Assembly (NCBI RefSeq): GCF_037963835.1
Contig: NZ_CP150145.1
Location: 372,001 to 436,000, forward strand
Source: Paenibacillus sp. FSL H8-0332
Lineage (GTDB): Bacteria > Bacillota > Bacilli > Paenibacillales > Paenibacillaceae
Direction: 5' to 3'
DNA length: 64,000 nt
Below the pieces are notes generated by a model. The model did not search any database and was not told the DNA's origin. It saw only the letters and a list, made by a program, of their open reading frames with translations. The number at the start of each line of letters is the position of its first letter. The stretch's first letter is position 1. A program made the position numbers and the translations under genes. Positions 51,670-59,653 of the stretch are shown piece by piece.

Positions 51670-52320
51670 ATGGATTTCTCAATATTAACGAACTACTTCG
51701 GACTGTATATGGAAGGCTTCTACGGTACGCTGCTGTCCAGTGTGCTGGCCCTGATCGGCAGCTTCCTGATCGGCGCGGTTGTTGCCGTCTTCCGCATTAC
51801 TTCAGTCAAGGGACTACGCTGGTTCGGCGCGGTGTATGTGGAGTTCATCCGCAACATCCCGCTGCTGCTGGTCGTGTATATTTTCTATTACGGGCCTTCC
51901 GCTCTGGGCTTCACGCTGGACGGCTTCAAGGCAGGAACGATCGGACTCGCCGTATATACCTCGGCCTTCATCGCCGAAGCGATCCGTGCCGGAATTATGG
52001 CCGTTCCCAAGGGACAGATGGAGGCGGCACGTTCCTCCGGTCTCAGCTACATACAGACCATGCTGCATATCATTCTGCCGCAGGCGATCAAGCTGGTGAT
52101 TCCGCCGCTCGGCAACCAGTTCATTAACCTGATTAAAAACTCTTCGGTACTGACTCTGGTGGCCGGTCTTGATCTGATGTACTTCGCGGACGGGATCTCT
52201 ACAGAGACTTACCGTACCTTCGACACCTACATTTTCGTAGCGGTATTCTATCTCGTGCTTACTCTTCCGCTCAGCTATGGCGTGCGGATCTGGGAGCGCA
52301 GACTGCAGCGCAAATATTAA
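51670..52320 (+). CDS. glnM: Amino acid ABC transporter permease (GlnM/GlnP-like)
   Basis: 216 residues from ATG 51670 (an adjacent in-frame TTG at 51667 is possible). About five membrane segments, with the coupling loop EAARSSGLSYIQTMLHIILP typical of HisM/GlnP permeases and RNIPLLLVVYIFYYG earlier. It forms half of the membrane channel. It is followed 42 bases later by the second permease, which shares the same EAARSSGLS loop. Confidence 0.88.
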   Translation: MDFSILTNYFGLYMEGFYGTLLSSVLALIGSFLIGAVVAVFRITSVKGLRWFGAVYVEFIRNIPLLLVVYIFYYGPSALGFTLDGFKAGTIGLAVYTSAFIAEAIRAGIMAVPKGQMEAARSSGLSYIQTMLHIILPQAIKLVIPPLGNQFINLIKNSSVLTLVAGLDLMYFADGISTETYRTFDTYIFVAVFYLVLTLPLSYGVRIWERRLQRKY

Positions 52321-52362
52321 GAAGCATGATACAAGGACATCTGAAGCTAGAGGAGGGATATT

Positions 52363-53013
52363 ATGGATTTCATAGGTGCATACTCCGCCGATAATCTGAA
52401 GTTTCTGCTGGACGGATTGTATGTGACGCTGATCGTTGCTTTTGTATCGATCTTCCTGAGCTTTCTGATCGGCTGTATTATTGGCGTCATCCGCTACTCG
52501 GAGGTGCCGGTGTTGTCTCCGGTCATGTTCTACCTGGTGGAGCTGATCCGTAATCTGCCGCTGCTGCTGATCATCTTCTTCATCCGCTTCGCCTTGCCGG
52601 AGGTCGGAATTAAGCTCGGACTGATTACTGCGGCCATTGCAGCACTAACCATCTTCGAAGCGGCGATGATTGCCGAGATTGTCCGCGGCGGGTTAACGTC
52701 AATCGACAAGGGGCAGATTGAGGCGGCGCGTTCCTCCGGTCTCAGCAATGTACAGACCTTATGGCATATCGTGCTTCCCCAGGGGCTGCGGCGGATGGTT
52801 CCGCCACTGGTCAGCCAGTTCATCTCCCTGCTGAAGGATACTTCGCTCGCCGTTGTCATTTCCCTGCCGGAGCTGATGCATAATGCCAACATTGTCATCG
52901 GTCACAGCTATAGATATGCCATCCCTACGCTGGCGCTGGTTGCCCTGATTTATTTTGTCGTCAATTACCTGCTGTCGCTGTTGTCCAGAAGGCTTGAGCA
53001 GAGGGCAGTATAA
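52363..53013 (+). CDS. glnP: Amino acid ABC transporter permease (GlnP-like)
   Basis: 216 residues, paralogous to the preceding permease. LIRNLPLLLIIFFIRFALP and the EAARSSGLSNVQTLWHIVLP loop are visible, with five membrane segments. Together the pair forms the heterodimeric channel of a glutamine/glutamate importer. GAGGAGGG (52350-52357) precedes ATG 52363. The sensor kinase gene starts 88 bases downstream. Confidence 0.88.
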   Translation: MDFIGAYSADNLKFLLDGLYVTLIVAFVSIFLSFLIGCIIGVIRYSEVPVLSPVMFYLVELIRNLPLLLIIFFIRFALPEVGIKLGLITAAIAALTIFEAAMIAEIVRGGLTSIDKGQIEAARSSGLSNVQTLWHIVLPQGLRRMVPPLVSQFISLLKDTSLAVVISLPELMHNANIVIGHSYRYAIPTLALVALIYFVVNYLLSLLSRRLEQRAV

Positions 53014-53101
53014 CCCTTAGCCGAATGAGGATTAAGCCATATTCAATCCAGTGCGGCTATGATACTATAGTTGTCAACCTCTCTAGGCAGGAGCAGTGGC
53101 G

Positions 53102-54391
53102 ATGGGACAATCGATTCTGAGCATGAAGGCGGTACAGATTCTGCTGGTAGCCGCCGTTACTGCGGTAGCCGGAGAATTCAAGATCAACCCGTTTGACGGA
53201 GATATCTTCCGGATTGCCATGGGCAGCAGCGCTTTTCTCCTCTTCCTGCTGTTAATGAGGCAACTGCCGTATATCCTCACAGGCTGCGCTACCGGGCTGG
53301 TCGTGCTGCTGTTCCGGACTGCCATGGATATGGTGGAGGGAAGCGGACTGACGGTGGAGCAGAGCCTTAGCAGCCACTTCTCGGCAATGATCTATTACAT
53401 GATGTTCGGCGCGCTAATGCATGTCATCAAGAGTCGGATTGATACCTTTCATCCGCTGGTGCTGGGCGCCGTTGCCGCGCTGATCGATCTCCTGTCGAAT
53501 GAAATGGAGCTGCTGACCCGGCTGATTGTGCTGGATTCGGCTACCTTCCGGCTGAACGAGTGGACGTACCTGATGGCGATTGCTGTCTTGCGTACGTATT
53601 TCACCACCGGGGTATATAGCAGTATCGCTGTCAGCCAGCTGCGTATCCGGGAGCGGGAGCAGCATGAGCGGACCCAGCAGATGCTCGGATTCGGCTCCGG
53701 CCTGTACGGGGAAGTGTTCTATTTGAAGAAGTCCATAGGTACCCTGGAGCTGGTAACGCTGAACAGCTTCGAGCTGTACAGCAAGCTGAAGGACGGAGAA
53801 GGCACGGGGCGTTACAGCCGGCAGGTGCTGGACATCACCCAGCAGCTCCATGAGGTGAAGAAGGATTCGCAGCGGATTCTGGCGGGGCTGGTGAAGCTGG
53901 TGGAGCGCGAGGTGAACGGGGACATGCCGTTATCAGGCATTCTGCAGTTCGCGGTCAAGAGCAATGCCAAATATGCGGAAATGCTGGGCAAAGAGATTAA
54001 GTTCCATTCTCACATCACCTCCGATTACACAACCGACAGTTACATTCCTCTATTGACCCTGCTTAATAATATCACCGCCAATGCGGTGGAAGTCATCCAA
54101 GGAACAGGCAGCATCCATCTGAACGCTTATGAGCAGGACGGCATGACGATTCTGACAGTGACCGATAGCGGGACAGGCATCGGGAAGCGTGATCTTGACC
54201 TGCTGTTCGAGCCGGGCTTCACAACGAAATTCGATGAAGAGGGCATCGCAGCCACAGGGATCGGGCTCTCTCATGTACGGGATATAGTGAATATGTTCGA
54301 GGGAAGCATTACGGTTCAGCCGGTATCGCCTACCGGAGGAGCGATGTTCCAGATTATGGTGCCGAGCGTGAAGCTGCGGAAGGAGGAATAG
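53102..54391 (+). CDS. glnK: GlnK-like sensor histidine kinase
   Basis: 429 residues from ATG 53102, eight bases after CAGGAG; a GTG at 53096 is too close. Several N-terminal membrane segments (~1-190) lead to a dimerisation region with a probable phospho-accepting His in LHEVKKDSQRIL (~258). A GHKL ATPase domain follows: LLNNITANAVEV (N box), DSGTGIGKRD and TGIGLSHVRDIV. The layout matches B. subtilis GlnK, which senses glutamine and regulates glutamine use. The response regulator follows three bases after the stop. Confidence 0.8.
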   Translation: MGQSILSMKAVQILLVAAVTAVAGEFKINPFDGDIFRIAMGSSAFLLFLLLMRQLPYILTGCATGLVVLLFRTAMDMVEGSGLTVEQSLSSHFSAMIYYMMFGALMHVIKSRIDTFHPLVLGAVAALIDLLSNEMELLTRLIVLDSATFRLNEWTYLMAIAVLRTYFTTGVYSSIAVSQLRIREREQHERTQQMLGFGSGLYGEVFYLKKSIGTLELVTLNSFELYSKLKDGEGTGRYSRQVLDITQQLHEVKKDSQRILAGLVKLVEREVNGDMPLSGILQFAVKSNAKYAEMLGKEIKFHSHITSDYTTDSYIPLLTLLNNITANAVEVIQGTGSIHLNAYEQDGMTILTVTDSGTGIGKRDLDLLFEPGFTTKFDEEGIAATGIGLSHVRDIVNMFEGSITVQPVSPTGGAMFQIMVPSVKLRKEE

Positions 54392-54394
54392 AGG

Positions 54395-55297
54395 ATGCCG
54401 CTATCATTCTGTATTGTAGATGACGACGCGTCGGCGAGAAGAATGCTGCAGCATATTATTGAGGACAGCGGGCTTGGTGAGGTGACTGGTACTGCAGAGA
54501 GCGGGCAGGAGGGGATAGCCCTGATCCTGAGTGAGACCCCGGACATTGTGCTGATGGATCTCCTGATGCCGGACCAGGACGGGATTGAGACCATCCTCTC
54601 TCTTCAGGCACAGGGCTGCCGCTCCAAATTCGTAATGATCTCGCAGATTGAGAACGGGGATATGGTCAGCCGCGCCTACAAGAGCGGAATTGAATTCTTC
54701 ATCCGCAAGCCGATCAACAAGATTGAAGTCGAATCTGTTCTATATAAAGTGAATGAACGTTACGCCATGGGCCGTTATCTGGATGAGATCAAGCTGACGC
54801 TGGGCAAGCTGGAGGGTCTCCAGTTCGGACTGCCGCAGCTGCCGCCGGGCAAGCGTACCGTCAAGGAGATTGTTCAGCCGATTCTGATGAATATGGGCAT
54901 GATCTCGGAGAACGGCAGCCGTGATATTATCACAATCATGGAACTGGCGGTAGCGGAAGGGCAGAGCGGAAGTCTTCCGTCCCTGAAGGAGCTGTATGAG
55001 CTGACCGCTGCCAAATATAGACCGGTGCCTGCGGAGGCCGCCAAAGAGGTCAAGGCCATCGAACAGCGTCTGCGCCGCGCACTGGCGGCGGGTCTGACAA
55101 GTCTCGCGTCCATCGGTCTGACGGATTACGGCAATCCGAAGTTCGAGCATTATGCGCCGCTGTATTTCGACTTTGAAGAGGTGCGCCTGAAGATGAAGGA
55201 GATTGAACAGGGCCGGGATAGCGGCAAGGTGAAGGTGAATATTAAGAAATTCCTGCAGGTGCTGCATCTGGAGGTGCTGGAGGGCTTGGGCCGCTGA
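54395..55297 (+). CDS. glnL: GlnL/YcbB-like response regulator
   Basis: 300 residues. The receiver domain (~4-120) has DDDASAR and the phosphorylation site Asp55 in VLMDLLMPDQDG. The C-terminal ~170 residues form the YcbB-type output domain (GKRTVKEIVQPILMNMGM, YGNPKFEHYAPLYFDFEEV) found in GlnL. With the upstream kinase it forms a two-component system, most simply controlling the neighbouring glutamine-type transporter. That target is inference from position. Confidence 0.82.
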   Translation: MPLSFCIVDDDASARRMLQHIIEDSGLGEVTGTAESGQEGIALILSETPDIVLMDLLMPDQDGIETILSLQAQGCRSKFVMISQIENGDMVSRAYKSGIEFFIRKPINKIEVESVLYKVNERYAMGRYLDEIKLTLGKLEGLQFGLPQLPPGKRTVKEIVQPILMNMGMISENGSRDIITIMELAVAEGQSGSLPSLKELYELTAAKYRPVPAEAAKEVKAIEQRLRRALAAGLTSLASIGLTDYGNPKFEHYAPLYFDFEEVRLKMKEIEQGRDSGKVKVNIKKFLQVLHLEVLEGLGR

Positions 55298-55522
55298 AGG
55301 GGATGGATGCCGGAACTGAAGCGGGATGACTGCGGGGGCTGGAAGCATAGCAATGCGGGAAATGAAGCCAAAATGATAGCATGATGACACAAGAAACCTC
55401 CGGAACTGCTGCCCAGCGGACTGGCGGTTATTTTTTTGGTGAAAGATGCGTTACAATGGTAGGAGAGCGTCAGGCAACAGAAGAGTTGCAATGCGGATAA
55501 CAGACTTACGGGGGACTTATAT

Positions 55523-56482
55523 ATGATACGAACGCTTGTGGTAACTCATCAGGGTGAGGTGCTGACGGATCTGCCGCTACAAGATATAGCGCTGGATGAT
55601 TATGCCTGGATCTGGGCGGATTTCACTATGCCGACGGAGGAAGAAACCTTGAGGCTGGACACGTATTTTCATTTTCACCCGCTGGCGATTGAAGACTGTA
55701 TGCATGTCTTGCAGCGGCCGAAGCTGGATTATTACGAGGATGTGCAGTTCTTCGTGCTGCATTCGCTGAATGAGCGGACATTGGAGGCCGAAGAGATCGA
55801 CCTGTTCCTAAGCACAAAATACCTCGTCTCCTACCATCACCAGGACAAACCGGAGATGGAGGAAGCGTGGCAGATGGTCAAGGCTGAAATCCATAGCCGC
55901 AAGGGCTGGTCGGGCGGGCCGATGGCCGCTGCTTATAGGGTGATGGACAAGCTGGTCGATAAGTATTTCCCGTCCCTCTATACGCTGGAGGATGAACTCG
56001 CTGATCTGGAGAGCAAGAGCGGCGACGAATCGGTGGAGGAGCTGATGAGCCAGGTCTTCAATGTGCGCGGAAGGCTGCTGAAGCTGCGGCGGACGATTGT
56101 GCCGATGCGTGATCTGATGTACCGGATTGTCAATTCGCAGCATGTGCAGAGCAACGGGGAGGAGCGGGTCTACTTCGGCGATATCTATGATCATCTGCTG
56201 AAGCTGACAGACATGATTGAAGTTGACCGGGAAATGACCGCCGACCTGCGTGACAGCTATATCTCGCTCAACTCCAACCGGATGAACTCCATTATGAAGA
56301 CACTCACGGTGATTACCACGGTATTCATGCCGCTGACGCTGATCGCAGGAATCTATGGAATGAACTTCAGGGTGATGCCGGAGCTGGAATGGAGATACAG
56401 CTATTTCGCAGTGCTGCTGCTTATGCTGGTGCTGGGGATCGGGATGTTCGGCTGGTTCCGGCGGAGCGGCTGGTTTAAGTAA
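55523..56482 (+). CDS. corA: CorA-family magnesium/divalent metal transporter
   Basis: 319 residues. A long cytoplasmic alpha/beta and coiled-coil part (~1-255) is followed by two C-terminal membrane segments, with the signature YGMNF (~276-280) at the end of the first. The motif is followed by RVMPELEWRYSY rather than the usual MPEL loop directly, within family variation. It forms a pentameric Mg2+ channel. Its start GGGGGAC-preceded ATG 55523 is the only sensible one. Confidence 0.9.
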   Translation: MIRTLVVTHQGEVLTDLPLQDIALDDYAWIWADFTMPTEEETLRLDTYFHFHPLAIEDCMHVLQRPKLDYYEDVQFFVLHSLNERTLEAEEIDLFLSTKYLVSYHHQDKPEMEEAWQMVKAEIHSRKGWSGGPMAAAYRVMDKLVDKYFPSLYTLEDELADLESKSGDESVEELMSQVFNVRGRLLKLRRTIVPMRDLMYRIVNSQHVQSNGEERVYFGDIYDHLLKLTDMIEVDREMTADLRDSYISLNSNRMNSIMKTLTVITTVFMPLTLIAGIYGMNFRVMPELEWRYSYFAVLLLMLVLGIGMFGWFRRSGWFK

Positions 56483-56489
56483 AATAAAA

Positions 56490-56530
56490 GCGCGTTAAAC
56501 GCCGCCGCTTAGGAACGGCGGCGCTTAACG
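56490..56530 (-). terminator. Terminator of the minus-strand basic-tail protein gene
   Basis: CGTTAAACGCCGCCG and CGGCGGCGCTTAACG form a long stem with one bulge; on the minus strand it is followed by a T-rich stretch. It overlaps the last codons and stop of that gene. Confidence 0.75.
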
Positions 56531-57057
56531 GAGGAAGGCCCACCGGATTTACGCTTCTTGGAGGTGGTATTGCGGCGCTTCGTGACGGGGCGTCTTTTTT
56601 TGCGCCGTTTGGGGCTATAGAGGGCTGCATCTTCTTCGGCGGCGAGCTCTCCCGCTCCGCTTCCCTTGCCTTTGCCGAACCCGCCCATCACAAGCTTCAC
56701 CATCGGAGCCATCTGTGAAAAGCCCTGCATCACCTTCTGCACCTTGCCCATGGTGTTGACGATTCCGTCAATACCGCCCATCCGGTCAACGATTCCCTTG
56801 ATCTGTTCCATATTCGCCAGACTTCCAAGATTGCCGAGTCCGCCAAGTAGGCCTCCGGCCTTCGCAGTAGAAGCTTCTGCAGCAGGGAGTGCGAGTGCCG
56901 TATCGGTGACTTCAGCGCCATAAGCAGGCAGCAGCTCAGGTTCTCCGGGAAGCGGGGCAGGCGTATAAGCAGATAGTCCCGGGTAAGGTGACGGATTGTA
57001 GGGTTCAGCCAGTGAACGGCCTTGCTGGCGGGAATGATTATAGTAATGCTGAGGCAT
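56509..57057 (-). CDS. Hypothetical protein with very basic C-terminal tail (VrrA/YqfQ-like)
   Basis: 182 residues. A Tyr/Pro-rich N-terminus (MPQHYYNHSRQQGRSLAEPY) is followed by a Gly/Leu-rich helical middle (LLGGLGNLGSLANME, then MGGIDGIVNTMGKVQKVMQG) and a Lys/Arg-rich tail (RRKKRRPVTKRRNTTSKKRK). The middle region recalls VrrA/YqfQ-type spore proteins of Bacillus, but the likeness is loose. The basic tail suggests binding to DNA or a polyanion. It converges on corA and ends within its own terminator. Confidence 0.6.
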   Translation of the reverse strand: MPQHYYNHSRQQGRSLAEPYNPSPYPGLSAYTPAPLPGEPELLPAYGAEVTDTALALPAAEASTAKAGGLLGGLGNLGSLANMEQIKGIVDRMGGIDGIVNTMGKVQKVMQGFSQMAPMVKLVMGGFGKGKGSGAGELAAEEDAALYSPKRRKKRRPVTKRRNTTSKKRKSGGPSSVKRRRS

Positions 57058-57432
57058 AGGATCACATTCCTTCGTTAGTGGTTTGCTATACTGTATGTCA
57101 TGGGCGAACAGACGGTATAGACGAATGCCCGGGTAACCGGGATACCAGCGGAAAAGGGCGGATGCCTATAGAGCGGCAGGTGGAAGTGAAGAAACCGTGT
57201 CCATGCTTGATTTCGCACGGTTTTGTAGTACTATGAGTAAGGCGGTCTAGCCTGGGAGCCGGAAGTAGAAGGTGGATTAACCCCGATTATGATGTGCGTC
57301 TGGGGTGGACGTTTGTCCATCGATTTCACTCTTTACAGCGTGAAACCGTTAATGCTTGAAAAATGTGCTCCAGTACAATATAGTAGAGGCAAGATAGTCA
57401 CATTAAGTTAATGTTTAGGGGATGATAGGGCG
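57058..57432. other. 375-base divergent intergenic region
   Basis: Lies between the minus-strand basic-tail protein and yerC. It contains TGGACGTTTGTCCA (57305-57318), a small hairpin, and the yerC promoter near its end. No gene is supported. The region 57180-57300 has no feature I can name. Confidence 0.5.
57356..57384 (+). promoter_or_regulatory. Sigma-A promoter of yerC
   Basis: TTGAAA (57356-57361), 17 bases, TATAGT (57379-57384), about 50 bases before the gene. Confidence 0.7.
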
Positions 57433-57723
57433 ATGCAGCTAAAGAAGCTAAACGATAAAAGTATCGATCAATTATTTGAGGCTATTTTAACATTGAAAAA
57501 TATGGAAGAATGTTATGTATTCTTTGATGATCTATGCACAGTGAACGAAATTCAATCGCTCTCACAGCGCCTTGAAGTTGCGCGGATGCTAGGCAAGGGG
57601 TCTACATATAATCAGATCGAAGCCGAGACGGGGGCCAGTACGGCGACGATCTCCCGCGTGAAGCGCTGCCTGAACTACGGCAATGACGGTTATAAGCTTA
57701 CGCTGGAACGTCTGGGCCGATAA
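57433..57723 (+). CDS. yerC: YerC/YecD-type TrpR-like DNA-binding protein
   Basis: 96 residues. The Trp-repressor fold is clear: LEVARMLGKGSTYNQIEAET followed by the recognition helix region GASTATISRVKRCLNYG. This family (TIGR02531-type, YerC) is separate from enterobacterial TrpR and has no proven ligand. Start is ATG 57433, 49 bases after its promoter. The chelatase gene starts three bases after its stop, so they form an operon. Confidence 0.88.
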   Translation: MQLKKLNDKSIDQLFEAILTLKNMEECYVFFDDLCTVNEIQSLSQRLEVARMLGKGSTYNQIEAETGASTATISRVKRCLNYGNDGYKLTLERLGR

Positions 57724-57726
57724 TTT

Positions 57727-58497
57727 ATGGTTCCGGGTGTATTGTTAATCAGTCACGGCTCCCGTGATCAGGCCTGGGTGTCGATGGTAGATGAGGCAGT
57801 GAGCCATCTCACGCTCCGGGAGGAGCTGCCGGTGGCAGTGGCTTTCCTTGAGCTGGTAGAAGGACGATTGATACAAGATGGAATTGATAAGCTGGAACAT
57901 GCAGGGGTCACAGATATTATTGTGATCCCCTTGTTTGTGTCTTCCGGCAGCACGCATGTCGATGAGATAGAGTATGCGCTGGGCGCTAAGCCGGTTCCTG
58001 AGCGGGAGACCGACCTTGCGCCGTTCAGGGTTGCAGCGAAGGTTCATTACGGCTATCCGGTCGATGATGATCCCGATATTGCACAGATGCTGTGGGATAA
58101 GCTCCGGGAACTGTCGCAGCATCCCGGGCGGGAGATGGTGCTGCTGGTCGGACACGGCAGCAGGCATGACGGCTTCCGGCAGCGCTGGGAGCAGGGCATC
58201 TCTTCACTTGCGGCGCGGGTATGCGAGGTAAGCGGGCTGGCTGCGGCTGATTACGGGCTGCTGAACCCGGACAGTGTAAGAAGCCGGGTGGAGCATTGGC
58301 AGGAGCAGGGCTATGATGTGCTGGTGGCTCCGCTTTTTTTGAGTGAGGGGTATTTCACCAAGGTGGTTATTCCGCAGCGGCTGGAGGGGCTGGATTATGC
58401 CTACTCCGGCCAGACGCTGCTGCCGCATCCGCTGCTGCCGCGCTGGATTCAGCGGCAGGTGGAAGCAGCGCTCCAGCGCCTTGAGAGTCAGGAGTAG
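57727..58497 (+). CDS. CbiX/SirB-type sirohydrochlorin chelatase
   Basis: 256 residues with two similar halves: VLLISHGSRDQAWVSMV at the start and VLLVGHGSRHDGFRQRW near 138. Each carries the HGSR metal-binding signature, and VIPLFVSSGSTHVDEI lies between them. Enzymes of this family insert cobalt or iron into sirohydrochlorin. It follows the yerC regulator closely, but no siroheme or cobalamin genes are nearby, so the metal and pathway cannot be decided. Confidence 0.85.
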   Translation: MVPGVLLISHGSRDQAWVSMVDEAVSHLTLREELPVAVAFLELVEGRLIQDGIDKLEHAGVTDIIVIPLFVSSGSTHVDEIEYALGAKPVPERETDLAPFRVAAKVHYGYPVDDDPDIAQMLWDKLRELSQHPGREMVLLVGHGSRHDGFRQRWEQGISSLAARVCEVSGLAAADYGLLNPDSVRSRVEHWQEQGYDVLVAPLFLSEGYFTKVVIPQRLEGLDYAYSGQTLLPHPLLPRWIQRQVEAALQRLESQE

Positions 58498-58728
58498 TTA
58501 GTACGCGGGTAATGAAGCTGATTATGAGGGTGCGACCAGTGTTCAATGTAGCCACGGCTACCACTGCTGCATACATATATCTATACTTTCTGCCGATCTT
58601 CTAAGCTTGGAGCCCGGGCGGAGGGTATACTTATATTCCTCCTCAGTTCCTCCGAGATTGCTTGTGGGGTACAGAATTGGGTATAATCAGTAAAGTTATC
58701 CATTATATAAACAGGTGGCGTTCCGGTA

Positions 58729-59619
58729 ATGAAAACTGCGAGATTGATTTATAATCCCACTTCTGGTCGGGAAGAAATGAAAAGACGACTCGCCGATATT
58801 CTAGACCGGCTGGATATGGGCGGTATCGAAGCTACCTGCCATGCAACAACGGGAGAGGGCGATGCTACTGCGGCTGCAGCCCAGGCTGTGGAACGCGGTA
58901 CTTATGATCTGATCATAGCTGCCGGAGGCGATGGTACACTTAATGAAGTGATTAACGGGATGGCGGAGAAGCCGAACCTTCCCCCGCTCGGCATATTGCC
59001 GCTGGGAACGACGAATGATTTCGCGCGGGCCATGGGCATTCCGAAGAATTGGGACGAAGCTTGCGACCTGATTCTGCGTCAGGAATCGCGCCTGATTGAT
59101 CTCGGCAAAGCCAATGACCGTTACTTCATTAATATAGCAGGCGGTGGACAGCTGACGGAGCTGACCTATGAGGTCCCCAGCAGGCTGAAGACCATGATGG
59201 GTCAGCTCGCCTATTACCTGAAGGGGATCGAGAAGATGGCCAGCCTTGCTCCGCAAGAGCTGTACATCCGCGCGAACGGCCAGGAGATGATCCATGACGA
59301 GTTCATGCTCTTCCTGATTGCCAATACGAATTCGGTCGGCGGCTTCGAGAAGCTGGCTCCGGGTGCGCGCATCGATGACGGCCTGCTCGACGTTATTGCC
59401 GTTAAGAAATGCAACCTGGCTGAGTTCATCCGGCTGGTGCGTCTGACCATTCGCGGAGAGCACCTGAATGACAAGAAGGTTATCCATTTCCGTACCGATG
59501 CGATGGAGGTTACCTCCCCAGGCCACGTCCTATTGAACCTGGACGGTGAGCTTGGCGGCACTTTGCCTGGCAACTTCAGCATCCTGCCGCAGCATCTGCG
59601 GATTTTTGCGCAGAACTAA
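58729..59619 (+). CDS. dgkB: Diacylglycerol kinase (DgkB-like)
   Basis: 296 residues. The lipid-kinase fold shows IYNPTSGREEM at the start, AAGGDGTLNEVINGM (~65-80) and LGILPLGTTNDFARA (~85-100). The length and sequence match Gram-positive soluble DgkB, which phosphorylates diacylglycerol released by lipoteichoic acid synthesis. The C-terminal half is the usual beta-sandwich ending in LNLDGELGGTLPGNFSILP. RlmD-like gene follows closely. Confidence 0.9.
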   Translation: MKTARLIYNPTSGREEMKRRLADILDRLDMGGIEATCHATTGEGDATAAAAQAVERGTYDLIIAAGGDGTLNEVINGMAEKPNLPPLGILPLGTTNDFARAMGIPKNWDEACDLILRQESRLIDLGKANDRYFINIAGGGQLTELTYEVPSRLKTMMGQLAYYLKGIEKMASLAPQELYIRANGQEMIHDEFMLFLIANTNSVGGFEKLAPGARIDDGLLDVIAVKKCNLAEFIRLVRLTIRGEHLNDKKVIHFRTDAMEVTSPGHVLLNLDGELGGTLPGNFSILPQHLRIFAQN

Positions 59620-59653
59620 TCGTGAAGAACATGAAAGAAGTGAACCTACACAC

